Source of the DNA: JAGPUQ01 sp036961295 | GTDB taxonomy: Bacteria > Pseudomonadota > Gammaproteobacteria > Pseudomonadales > Porticoccaceae | Assembly: GCA_036961295.1 (NCBI GenBank) | Contig: JBALVX010000001.1 | Coordinates: forward strand, 744,001 to 808,000 | Reading direction: 5' to 3' | DNA: 64,000 bases | Translations under genes and position numbers: made by a program | Notes under the pieces: model-generated | Told to the model about the DNA's origin: nothing | The model's input: only the letters and a program-made list of their open reading frames with translations | Database searches by the model: none | In this document: piece by piece, positions 35,573 through 44,099 of the stretch | Layout of the letters: each line of letters begins with the position of its first letter | Numbering within the stretch: the first letter of the stretch is position 1

Positions 35573-36310
35573 TCACCTAAAGCTCTCGGCCACCGTAGCG
35601 AAAACTACGGCGTCGGGCCAGCTTATATCTCGGTTTTGTTCGCGGTTGAGAATATCCAGAAAGGTGTCGCGGGAGATTTCGGTAGCGCCCAAAGTAGTGA
35701 GGTGGGGGTTGGGAATTTGACAGTCGATTAAACTAAACCCTGCCTGGTCGAGGGCTCTGGCCAGGTGAATCAAGGCTAATTTTGAGGTGTTGGGTGCGCG
35801 ACTAAACATCGATTCGCCGCAAAACACGCCGCCAATGGCGAGGCCATAGAGGCCGCCCATAAGTTTTCCGTCTTGCCAACACTCTACTGAATGGGCGTAA
35901 CCGGCGTTAAATAAACGACAGTAGGCGGTGATCATTTCCGGGACGATCCAGCTGTGGTTTTCTGGATGGTTAATATCAGAATCAAGATCAGCACGGGGGC
36001 CTGCACAGGCACGGACCACGTCTTCAAAGGCGCTATCAACGCGAATCTCATAATCGTCGCGGCGTAGGCTTTTGGCCATCGAGCGCGCGATATGAATAGT
36101 TTTCGGATAAACCACGGCCCTGGGATCGGGGCTCCACCAGAGAATAGGTTGCCCGGCCTCAAACCAGGGGAAGACCCCCTGGCGGTAGGCTTTGAGCAGG
36201 GTATCTACTTCAAGATTACCGCCCCCGGCCAACAAACCGTTGGGTTCCAGCGCCGCTGTGTTGGACGGCGGGAATACCGGGTGGATGGGGTCGAGTAGGG
36301 GCAGTTGCAT
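35573..36310 (-). CDS. aat: Leucyl/phenylalanyl-tRNA--protein transferase
   Basis: The 245-residue enzyme carries LPLLDPIHPVFPPSNTAALE, the pocket stretch FPWFEAGQPILWWSPDPRAV and EGLGLAIGG-like GGLYGLAIGGVFCGESMFS. It adds Leu or Phe to N-terminal Lys or Arg, creating primary N-degrons for ClpS. I chose the ATG at 36310 (MQLPLLDP), the family's usual start, over an in-frame TTG at 36337. It lies 39 bases after trxB on the same strand. Confidence 0.95.
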   Translation of the reverse strand: MQLPLLDPIHPVFPPSNTAALEPNGLLAGGGNLEVDTLLKAYRQGVFPWFEAGQPILWWSPDPRAVVYPKTIHIARSMAKSLRRDDYEIRVDSAFEDVVRACAGPRADLDSDINHPENHSWIVPEMITAYCRLFNAGYAHSVECWQDGKLMGGLYGLAIGGVFCGESMFSRAPNTSKLALIHLARALDQAGFSLIDCQIPNPHLTTLGATEISRDTFLDILNREQNRDISWPDAVVFATVAESFR

Positions 36311-36349
36311 AAGCTGGGGGTTAGATCCGGGCTTCAAATCCGCTCAGAA

Positions 36350-37321
36350 TCAGGCGTCTTCATGCCCCTCAGGCAGGAGATCATCCAGGTACTTTTCCGC
36401 GTCCAGCGCGGCCATGCAACCGGTGCCCGCCGAGGTAATGGCCTGTCGGTAGACGTGATCACAAACGTCCCCTGCGGCGAACACGCCTGGTACGCTGGTC
36501 GCAGTCGCATTGCCCTCAAGGCCGCCATTAATGTTGATATAGCCGTTATTCATCGTCAATTGATCGGCAAAAATACCGGTATTGGGGCTGTGGCCGATGG
36601 CAATAAATACTCCGCTGACATCGAGTTCGACGTTTTCATCCGACACGGTATCGCGCAAACGCAAACCGTTAACGCCGGAGACGTCGCCCAGTACTTCGTC
36701 CAGCGTGTAATTCCACATCAAGGTGATGTTGCCATTTTCGGCGCGATCGAAAAGCTTCTGTTGTAGCATTTTTTCCGCGCGCAAGCTGTCGCGGCGATGA
36801 ACCAGAACCACTTCAGAGCAGATATTGGATAGATACAAGGCTTCTTCCACCGCGGTATTGCCTCCACCGATAACCGCAACTTTCTGATCCCGGTAGAAGA
36901 AGCCATCGCAGGTGGCGCAGGCGCTCACGCCTTTACCCATATAGGCTTGCTCGGATGGTAAGCCCAAATACATCGCCGAAGCGCCGGTAGCAATCACCAG
37001 CGCATCGCAGGTGTATGAGTTGCTGCCCTGCAAACGAAACGGTCGCTGACTTAAATCGACGGACTCAATATGATCTATAATTACTTTAGTATCAAAGCGT
37101 TCTGCGTGTTTCTGCATACGTGACATTAATTCTGGACCCTGCACACCTTCGTGATCTCCAGGCCAGTTATCAACGTCGGTGGTGGTGGTGAGCTGGCCGC
37201 CTTGCTCAATACCGGTAATGACGACCGGAGCCAGATTGGCGCGGGCAGCGTAGACCGCAGCAGTCCAGCCAGCGGGGCCGGAACCCAAAATGATTAAGCG
37301 GTGATGTGGTACTTCGGACAT
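36350..37321 (-). CDS. trxB: Thioredoxin reductase
   Basis: The 323-residue flavoenzyme has the FAD motif ILGSGPAGWTAAVYAA, the redox pair in SACATCDGFFYR, the NADPH motif AVIGGGNTAVEEALYL and the C-terminal GVFAAGDVCD. It reduces thioredoxin with NADPH. It is divergent from ftsK and heads the trxB-aat-bpt-infA group. Confidence 0.97.
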   Translation of the reverse strand: MSEVPHHRLIILGSGPAGWTAAVYAARANLAPVVITGIEQGGQLTTTTDVDNWPGDHEGVQGPELMSRMQKHAERFDTKVIIDHIESVDLSQRPFRLQGSNSYTCDALVIATGASAMYLGLPSEQAYMGKGVSACATCDGFFYRDQKVAVIGGGNTAVEEALYLSNICSEVVLVHRRDSLRAEKMLQQKLFDRAENGNITLMWNYTLDEVLGDVSGVNGLRLRDTVSDENVELDVSGVFIAIGHSPNTGIFADQLTMNNGYININGGLEGNATATSVPGVFAAGDVCDHVYRQAITSAGTGCMAALDAEKYLDDLLPEGHEDA

Positions 37322-37628
37322 AAAAGGTTATCTCGTTAACAGTCGGTTAGAACAACGTTATCCAAATAAGGGATACACGCCAAGGATAGAAAGGCCGCTA
37401 TGATAATCAAAATACTGAATTGAAACTGGTGGAATTCGGTAAATCAGAGCGATTTTATAAATGATTTAGCTGTTAATACCGATTCCAGGCTCAGACTGAA
37501 GCGCGGGCAAGATGTCGCGCTCACTTAGGCGATAAAATCAAGGTGGTTTTATCAAACGGCACGGTCGAGATGCATTAGAATAGTGCCCTAGATAGAACTA
37601 TCCAACTCATTATAAGGAAAACTCAGGT
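37322..37628. promoter_or_regulatory. Divergent trxB/ftsK control region
   Basis: No gene is visible in these 307 bases. An inverted repeat GATAAAA (37531-37537) and TTTTATC (37547-37553) lies about 75 bases before the ftsK start, and TAGAAT at about 37576 could be a -10 box. Regulator unknown. Confidence 0.4.
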
Positions 37629-40088
37629 TTGGCTCGTTCCAAAAATGCTACCGGTAATGATGCAAGCAAGGATCTCCCGCCAAAGAAAGCGGGCAAGATC
37701 AAAATGACGCGTGCTCAACGTGAGAGTGCCGCCGCGGAAGCCGAAAACACCGGAGGGCGTGCCGCCGTCTTTTTACAGGAAGGGGCTTTCATCGGCTGGA
37801 TATTAATTAGTATCTACCTGTTGCTGTCCTTCCTCACCTACAGCAAAGACGATGCGGGTTGGTCTCACACGGGTGTCGGCGACGACTACCAAAACCTGGC
37901 CGGGCCAATGGGCGCCTGGTTGGCAGATATCTTCTTCTCATTTTGTGGCTACCTGGCTTATTTATTTCCAGTGTTGCTATCGCTGCGGGCGTGGAGTGTG
38001 TTTCGCATCCGCAAGCTTACCCCTACGGGTTTTAGTTTCGATAAAGTCATTATGGTATTGCGCCTGGTGGGCCTGATCCTGGTGATGGTAGCGGCAACGG
38101 CTCTCGCCGAACTCCACTACGGCCCGGGGGCGGGAAACCTGCCGTTTGGCGTTGGCGGCATTTTGGGTACCGCGGTGGCCGAGGCGGCTATTTCTGCCTT
38201 TAGTTATATCGGTAGCACGCTGATTTTAATCGCTCTGTTTTTATTCGGCATCACCGTATTTACGGACTTGTCCTGGCTGGCATTGGCCGACGCGGTGGGC
38301 GGTAGGGCGCTGGTCTTAAACAATTACCTTCGCCTGAAGTATGTGAGCTGGCAAGATCGTAAAAAAGATGAAGAACTGGCGGTCGGGGCCCTGCAGGAAC
38401 GCCGCGAAAAAGTCCGCGAAGACATTATCAGACAGCAAGTTAAAAAAGAACCCGTGATCGCGCCGACACCCAAAAAATCGGTCTTGAGTGTTCGTGTTGA
38501 GCGGGAAAAACAAGCCTCTATATTTGATGGCGAGCCGCTGGTGGGCGAATTACCTCCCATCAATTTGCTGGATGAGGCACCGACCGGCGATCGCGGTGGT
38601 TATTCCCGCGAGGCTCTGGAAAATTTATCGCGCAAACTGGAATTAAAATTACAGGATTTTGGCATCACTGCCGAGGTTGTCGAGGTCTTGCCGGGACCTG
38701 TGATTACCCGTTTTGAAATTCAACCGGCAGCCGGTGTTAAAGCCAGCCGCATTACCGGCCTCGCAAAAGATTTAGCGCGCTCGTTGGCGGTGGTGAGTGT
38801 GCGCGTGGTGGAGGTGATTCCGGGTAAGTCTGTGGTCGGTATTGAAATTCCCAACGATCAGCGCGAGATTGTGTATTTAAGCGACGTGTTGTCCTCGCAA
38901 ACCTACGACGAGGCAAAGTCGCCTTTGAGCCTGGCCCTGGGCCACGATATTTCTGGCGAACCCATTGTCGCCGATCTGGCGAAAATGCCTCACTTGCTGG
39001 TTGCGGGTACCACCGGATCGGGTAAATCCGTCGGCATCAACGTGATGCTGTTGAGCTTGCTGTTTAAATCCTCTCCGGAGGAAGTTCGCCTGATTCTGGT
39101 TGATCCAAAGATGCTGGAGCTGTCGGTCTACGATGGTATTCCTCATCTGTTAACCCCGGTTATTACCGATATGAAAGATGCTGCCAGCGGCTTGCGCTGG
39201 TGTGTCGGCGAAATGGAACGGCGCTATAAATTGATGGCCGCGCTCGGGGTGAGAAATCTGGCCGGTTACAACCGCAAAGTTGAAGAAGCCAGAGCGGCAG
39301 GAGAACCCTTAATGGATCCGTTCTGGCAGCCGGAGCCAATCGCTTTTGGTTCGATCGATCTCGACGCGGAACCACCGCCGCCACAAACAGCTCCAGAGCT
39401 GGAAACTCTGCCGTTTATCGTAGTGGTGATCGATGAGTTTGCCGACATGATGATGATCGTCGGTAAAAAAGTGGAACAGTTAATTGCACGCATCGCACAA
39501 AAAGCGAGGGCGGCGGGCATTCACCTAATACTGGCAACACAACGTCCCTCGGTGGATGTGATTACTGGCTTGATCAAGGCCAATGTGCCAACGCGAATTG
39601 CCTTTCAGGTCTCGTCAAAAATTGATTCCCGCACCATTCTCGATCAGGGCGGCGCCGAACAATTACTCGGCCACGGCGACATGTTGTATTTGCCCTCGGG
39701 CAGTGGTGTGCCGGTGCGCGTTCACGGTGCCTTTGTGGATGACCACGAAGTACATAAGGTGGTGGCCGACTGGAAACGTCGCGGTGAACCTCGATACCTG
39801 GAAGAGATTACCGACGAAGCGACCACCGGTTCAATTCCAGTACCGGGTTACACCGGTCCAGAGGGCGATCAGAACGACGATAGCGAATCCGATGCCCTTT
39901 ATGACGAGGCCGTAGAGTTTGTTCTACAGAGTCAGCGCGCGTCGATTTCATCGGTACAGCGTAAGTTACGTATTGGTTACAACCGGGCGGCACGCTTAAT
40001 CGAGGCGATGGAAATTGCCGGTATCGTTAGCGAAATGGGTAGCAACGGCAACCGAGAAGTACTGGTGCCCAATCGGCGTCTGGAGTAG
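37629..40088 (+). CDS. ftsK: DNA translocase FtsK
   Basis: The 819-residue protein has a basic N-terminal tail, four membrane segments (about 50-215), a short linker, the alpha domain, a RecA-like motor with Walker A GTTGSGKSVGIN and Walker B FIVVVIDEFADMMM, and a C-terminal winged-helix gamma domain (YNRAARLIEAMEIAGIVSEM) that reads KOPS and contacts XerD. It clears chromosome dimers at the septum. The start is TTG at 37629 behind AAGGA; an ATG at 37704 would remove only the basic tail. The linker is much shorter than in E. coli, as in Pseudomonas. Confidence 0.96.
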   Translation: MARSKNATGNDASKDLPPKKAGKIKMTRAQRESAAAEAENTGGRAAVFLQEGAFIGWILISIYLLLSFLTYSKDDAGWSHTGVGDDYQNLAGPMGAWLADIFFSFCGYLAYLFPVLLSLRAWSVFRIRKLTPTGFSFDKVIMVLRLVGLILVMVAATALAELHYGPGAGNLPFGVGGILGTAVAEAAISAFSYIGSTLILIALFLFGITVFTDLSWLALADAVGGRALVLNNYLRLKYVSWQDRKKDEELAVGALQERREKVREDIIRQQVKKEPVIAPTPKKSVLSVRVEREKQASIFDGEPLVGELPPINLLDEAPTGDRGGYSREALENLSRKLELKLQDFGITAEVVEVLPGPVITRFEIQPAAGVKASRITGLAKDLARSLAVVSVRVVEVIPGKSVVGIEIPNDQREIVYLSDVLSSQTYDEAKSPLSLALGHDISGEPIVADLAKMPHLLVAGTTGSGKSVGINVMLLSLLFKSSPEEVRLILVDPKMLELSVYDGIPHLLTPVITDMKDAASGLRWCVGEMERRYKLMAALGVRNLAGYNRKVEEARAAGEPLMDPFWQPEPIAFGSIDLDAEPPPPQTAPELETLPFIVVVIDEFADMMMIVGKKVEQLIARIAQKARAAGIHLILATQRPSVDVITGLIKANVPTRIAFQVSSKIDSRTILDQGGAEQLLGHGDMLYLPSGSGVPVRVHGAFVDDHEVHKVVADWKRRGEPRYLEEITDEATTGSIPVPGYTGPEGDQNDDSESDALYDEAVEFVLQSQRASISSVQRKLRIGYNRAARLIEAMEIAGIVSEMGSNGNREVLVPNRRLE

Positions 40089-40092
40089 AGCT

Positions 40093-40836
40093 TTGAGCTG
40101 TAAAAAAATTCTTATTAAAGTACAAACGGATATCCTAAGTATCTTTAGCTTGGGTGTCTGTATATTGAGTGTCCGTGCATTGGGTGCTTGTGCATTACTG
40201 TTGATTCTGCTGCCAACACACAGTATGGCCGAGCCATTACCTGCATCAGCACCAGCGCCAGTGCAGGTGCAATGCCTCGATGGCAGCGCTGAATTAAAAA
40301 ACACCCTGGATAAAATGCAATCCCTAAGCACCGAGTTTCGCCAGTTGATGACCTCCGCCGACGGTCATCCACTTCAGGATATGAGTGGCGTGATGCACAT
40401 ATCCAAACCCGGGCGCATTCACTGGGCGACCGAAGCTCCCTTTGAACAGTTGGTGATCGCCGACGGCGAGAGCCTGTGGTTGTACGATCCCGATCTGGAA
40501 CAGGTGACGGTGAAATCTCTGGAAGTAAACCTGACCAACTCGCCAGCGGCTTTATTGCTGGGTGATTCCGACAGCTTGGCTGAGACTTATAAAATCTGCC
40601 GTGAGATCGTAGAGAACACCACCCGTATCAGCTTGACACCTTTGCAAATCGAAAGTGTTTATACCGAAATAGTTCTGGCTTTTGTCGCCGAGACACCTAC
40701 CGCGATTATTATGAACGACAGTCTTGGGCAGCGCACCGTTGTCACATTGATCGATGCCGTGATGAACCCGCAACTCGATACCGCGTTATTTGTGTTTGAT
40801 CCCCCAGCCGGGATCGATATCTTCGAAGATCGTTGA
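40093..40836 (+). CDS. lolA: Outer-membrane lipoprotein carrier protein LolA
   Basis: The 247-residue protein follows ftsK by four bases. Its core matches LolA: LDKMQSLSTEFRQLM, the hydrophobic MSGVMHISKPGRIHWATEAP and the strand EQLVIADGESLWLYDPDLEQV. LolA carries lipoproteins across the periplasm from LolCDE to LolB. The TTG at 40093 with GGAG eight bases ahead is the likely start; the longer frame begins inside ftsK. The N-terminus is an unusually long signal region (about 45 residues) partly built from a 15-bp repeat. Confidence 0.92.
   Translation: MSCKKILIKVQTDILSIFSLGVCILSVRALGACALLLILLPTHSMAEPLPASAPAPVQVQCLDGSAELKNTLDKMQSLSTEFRQLMTSADGHPLQDMSGVMHISKPGRIHWATEAPFEQLVIADGESLWLYDPDLEQVTVKSLEVNLTNSPAALLLGDSDSLAETYKICREIVENTTRISLTPLQIESVYTEIVLAFVAETPTAIIMNDSLGQRTVVTLIDAVMNPQLDTALFVFDPPAGIDIFEDR
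40150..40194 (+). repeat. Three-unit 15-bp tandem repeat in the LolA leader
   Basis: Three in-frame units like TTGGGTGTCTGTATA encode five-residue steps (LGVCI, LSVRA, LGACA) in the hydrophobic leader of LolA. A more diverged unit may precede it at 40135. Confidence 0.75.
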
Positions 40837-40844
40837 GTCCGACA

Positions 40845-42326
40845 ATGAGTGGATCTTTGTTCGAGCCGTCTTCTTTTAACAGCGCAGCTGGTGGCGATGA
40901 TACTGAAGGACAAAGCTATCGGCCATTAGCGGATCGTATGCGCCCGCTAACTCTCGATGATTTTTCCGGCCAACAACATTTACTGGGGCAGGGCAGACCT
41001 TTACGGGAAGCCATCGTCGCCGGGCAATTGCATTCCATGGTGTTTTGGGGGCCGCCGGGGGTTGGTAAAACCACCCTGGCAAAAATTATTGCCCACGCTA
41101 CGGATGCCCACTTTGAAACTATCTCCGCGGTGCTGGCCGGCGTAAAAGATATTCGCGCGGCCATTGCCCGTGCCGAACAAGAACGCAGCGTCAACGGGCG
41201 CGATACGATTTTATTTGTCGACGAAGTGCATCGCTTTAATAAAGCGCAGCAGGATGCTTTTCTACCCTTTGTGGAAAACGGCGTTATCGTGCTGATTGGC
41301 GCGACCACCGAAAATCCGTCCTTTGAGCTGAATAACGCTTTGTTATCCCGCAGCCGAGTCTATGTCTTAAAATCACTGGATGCCGATGCTATTAAACACG
41401 TGGCGACTCGCGCCTGTGCCGATCAACGGGGTTATGCTGGCAAGCTGCGTTTAAGCGATGACGCTTTAGATTTTCTTGCCGCCATTAGCGACGGCGATGC
41501 ACGTCGAGCCCTCAACCTGGTGGAAATTGCTGCGGACTTAATAAGTCCCGAAGATTCGACGGATGGCAAGGAGAAAGAAAAGGGAAAAGGGAAGAAGAAG
41601 GAAATCCCCTGTATTGAACTCGATTTATTAAAAGAAATTGCGGTATCGGATACCCGACGTTTTGACAAAGGCGGGGAGTATTTTTACGACCAGATTTCTG
41701 CGCTACACAAAGCGGTACGTGGCTCTTCGCCCGATGCGGCGCTGTATTGGCTAGCTCGAATGCTCGACGGCGGTTGCGAGCCGCTGTACCTGGCCCGCCG
41801 TATGGTGCGGATGGCCAGCGAAGATATCGGCAATGCCGATCCACGCGCTTTACGTATTTGTCTCGATGCCTGGGAAACCCACCAGCGCCTGGGTAGCCCG
41901 GAAGGGGACTTGGTGCTGGCTCAAGCGGTGGTCTATCTGGCGATAGCGGCTAAAAGTAATGCGGTGTATAGCGCTTTTTCGCGGGCCCAGCAGGATGTGA
42001 AAAGTCAGTCTACGGAAGAAGTGCCCCTGCATCTGCGTAATGCGCCCACCAAGTTAATGAAAGAGCTCGACTACGGCGCTGAATATCGCTATGCCCACGA
42101 CGAGCCCGATGCGTTTTCGGCCGGAGAGAATTATTTTCCCGAAGCATTAAAGGATAGCCAATATTATTTTCCGGTAGAGCGGGGTATGGAACAAAATATC
42201 GCTGAAAAACTACGTCGCCTGCGAGAATTAAACCAGGCAAGCAGCACTCAACGCTATACGGATAAATCTTACACAAAAAAATCTGACACAAACAAACCTT
42301 ATACGAATAAAAAGGACACGCGATAA
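40845..42326 (+). CDS. rarA: Replication-associated recombination protein RarA (MgsA)
   Basis: The 493-residue AAA+ protein has RPLTLDDFSGQQHLLGQGRP, Walker A GPPGVGKTTLAKII, Walker B ILFVDEVHRFNK, and the C-terminal MgsA tetramerisation domain (KAVRGSSPDAALYWLARML). RarA acts at stalled or gapped forks. I start at the ATG at 40845, eight bases past the lolA stop. Two additions are unusual: a Lys/Glu-rich insertion (DGKEKEKGKGKKKE) after the AAA+ lid, and a repetitive Lys/Thr/Tyr tail encoded by a 15-bp repeat. It overlaps crcB by one base (TAATG). Confidence 0.95.
   Translation: MSGSLFEPSSFNSAAGGDDTEGQSYRPLADRMRPLTLDDFSGQQHLLGQGRPLREAIVAGQLHSMVFWGPPGVGKTTLAKIIAHATDAHFETISAVLAGVKDIRAAIARAEQERSVNGRDTILFVDEVHRFNKAQQDAFLPFVENGVIVLIGATTENPSFELNNALLSRSRVYVLKSLDADAIKHVATRACADQRGYAGKLRLSDDALDFLAAISDGDARRALNLVEIAADLISPEDSTDGKEKEKGKGKKKEIPCIELDLLKEIAVSDTRRFDKGGEYFYDQISALHKAVRGSSPDAALYWLARMLDGGCEPLYLARRMVRMASEDIGNADPRALRICLDAWETHQRLGSPEGDLVLAQAVVYLAIAAKSNAVYSAFSRAQQDVKSQSTEEVPLHLRNAPTKLMKELDYGAEYRYAHDEPDAFSAGENYFPEALKDSQYYFPVERGMEQNIAEKLRRLRELNQASSTQRYTDKSYTKKSDTNKPYTNKKDTR
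42255..42320 (+). repeat. 15-bp tandem repeat encoding the RarA tail
   Basis: A little over four in-frame units related to TATACGGATAAATCT end six bases before the rarA stop and encode five-residue steps such as YTDKS, YTKKS and DTNKP. The tail is absent from ordinary RarA proteins as far as I recall. Confidence 0.85.
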
Positions 42327-42700
42327 TGCAATGGTTAGCGGTCGCCGCAGGCGGCGCATTAGGTGCACTCGGGCGCTACGGCCTTAACGGGCTGGTCTAT
42401 CACTACAGTAGTTTGCGCTTCCCCTTAGGCACCTTGTTAGCCAATGTGATTGGCTCTGCCTTGATGGGCGTGATGTTTGTATTGATTATCGAGCGGGGCA
42501 TACTACCCCCCATCTGGCGAGAATTTGCAATGATTGGGGTGCTGGGCGCATTCACCACGTTTTCTACCTTCTCGCTCGACACCCTTACCCTGTGGCACAA
42601 TGGCCAGCCTTTAATGGCCGTGGGCTACGTGCTGGCAAACGTCACGCTGTGTTTACTGTTTACCCTGGCAACCATCGGGCTTACCCGAATGGTTTACTAG
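42326..42700 (+). CDS. crcB: Fluoride ion channel CrcB (Fluc)
   Basis: The 124-residue protein has four membrane helices, the early GGALGALGRYGLN and the pore motif GVLGAFTTFSTFSLDT with the Na+-binding break and fluoride-coordinating Phe box. It works as an antiparallel dimer exporting F-. The start overlaps the rarA stop. A fluoride riboswitch is not expected here because the upstream sequence is coding. Confidence 0.95.
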   Translation: MQWLAVAAGGALGALGRYGLNGLVYHYSSLRFPLGTLLANVIGSALMGVMFVLIIERGILPPIWREFAMIGVLGAFTTFSTFSLDTLTLWHNGQPLMAVGYVLANVTLCLLFTLATIGLTRMVY

Positions 42701-42807
42701 GTGGAAAGATTAAATTACAGGACTAAATTGAAAGCTTAACGTTACAACGTGAAAACTGAACCTCTCGCCTCAAACTCTTATTGACCCGCTCAGGAAACTG
42801 CCAAGCA

Positions 42808-44094
42808 ATGTTAGATCCGAAACTCATCCGCTCCGATATTAATACGGTCGCGGCTGCCTTAACTAAACGTCACTACACTTTGGACATCGAGGCGCTTAAT
42901 GCCCTCGAAGGCCAACGTAAATCTTTGCAGATCGAAACTGAAGCCCTGCAAGCCGAGCGTAATAGCCGCTCTAAAAATATTGGTAAGGCCAAAGCGGCGG
43001 GGGAAGATATCGCTCCTTTGTTGGCCGAGGTGGACGACCTCAAAAGTAAGCTCGAAAGCGCAGAGCAGCAACTTAACACCCTGCAAGCATCGCTAGACGA
43101 ACTACTTCAGCAAATCCCTAACATTCCCGATGCTGAGGTTCCCGAAGGCGATAGCGAAGCCGATAATATTGAAATCCAACGCTGGGGTGAACCCAAATCT
43201 TTCGATTTTCCGATCAGGGATCACGTCGATATCGGCACCAGTATCGGTCAGCTAGATTTTGATGTCGCCGCCAAACTCACCGGTTCTCGTTTTGCGGTGA
43301 TGCATGGCAAAATTGCCCAGCTGCATCGCGCTCTGATTCAATTTATGTTGAATGTTCACACCACAGAACACGGTTATCAGGAAGTTTACGTACCGTTTAT
43401 CGTTAATAAAGACTCGCTGTTTGGCACGGGGCAATTGCCCAAATTTGAAGCAGACTTGTTTAAGCTCAATACCGATGCTGAAAAAAGCTCAGAGTTTTAT
43501 TTGATTCCCACGGCCGAAGTACCAGTCACCAATATTTTCCGCGACGAAATTATTGATGCCGCACAAATGCCTCAACGCATGGTTTGTCACTCACCGTGTT
43601 TTCGTAGTGAAGCCGGTAGTTACGGGCGCGACACCCGAGGCATGATTCGCCAACATCAGTTTGAAAAGGTAGAGCTGGTGCAGTTTGTGCGCCCGGATGA
43701 ATCCGACGCGGCACTCGAACAATTGCGCGGTCATGCTCAAACGATTTTAGAAAAATTAGAATTACCCTATCGTACAGTGATTCTCTGCGGTGGCGATCTC
43801 GGCTTTTCTGCAGTTAAAACCTATGATCTTGAAGTCTGGTTGCCATCTCAGGAAACCTATCGAGAAATTTCGTCGTGTAGTAATTTTCGCGATTTCCAGG
43901 CTCGACGCATGAAAGCCCGCTGGCGCAATCCCGATACCGGTAAACCGGAACTGCTGCATACCGTAAACGGTTCTGGTTTGGCAGTAGGCCGCACCTTAAT
44001 TGCTATCCTGGAAAACTATCAACAAGCCGATGGCAGCATTCAAATCCCCAAGGTACTGCAAGCTTATATGAACGGCTGCGAGCGTATCGCTTAA
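42808..44094 (+). CDS. serS: Seryl-tRNA synthetase
   Basis: The 428-residue class II synthetase begins MLDPKLIRSDINTVAAALTK, then a long antiparallel coiled coil (about 25-110) that grips the tRNA-Ser variable arm, then motif 2 CFRSEAGSYGRDTRGMIRQH and motif 3 NGSGLAVGRTLIAILENY. The ATG at 42808 is preferred to a TTG at 42781 because it gives the family's start. It precedes cysG by five bases. Confidence 0.97.
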   Translation: MLDPKLIRSDINTVAAALTKRHYTLDIEALNALEGQRKSLQIETEALQAERNSRSKNIGKAKAAGEDIAPLLAEVDDLKSKLESAEQQLNTLQASLDELLQQIPNIPDAEVPEGDSEADNIEIQRWGEPKSFDFPIRDHVDIGTSIGQLDFDVAAKLTGSRFAVMHGKIAQLHRALIQFMLNVHTTEHGYQEVYVPFIVNKDSLFGTGQLPKFEADLFKLNTDAEKSSEFYLIPTAEVPVTNIFRDEIIDAAQMPQRMVCHSPCFRSEAGSYGRDTRGMIRQHQFEKVELVQFVRPDESDAALEQLRGHAQTILEKLELPYRTVILCGGDLGFSAVKTYDLEVWLPSQETYREISSCSNFRDFQARRMKARWRNPDTGKPELLHTVNGSGLAVGRTLIAILENYQQADGSIQIPKVLQAYMNGCERIA

Positions 44095-44099
44095 CAGGC

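Noticed and set aside
42700..42807. Fluoride riboswitch near crcB
   Set aside because: crcB starts inside the end of rarA, leaving no leader, and the downstream gap to serS shows no conserved aptamer pattern.
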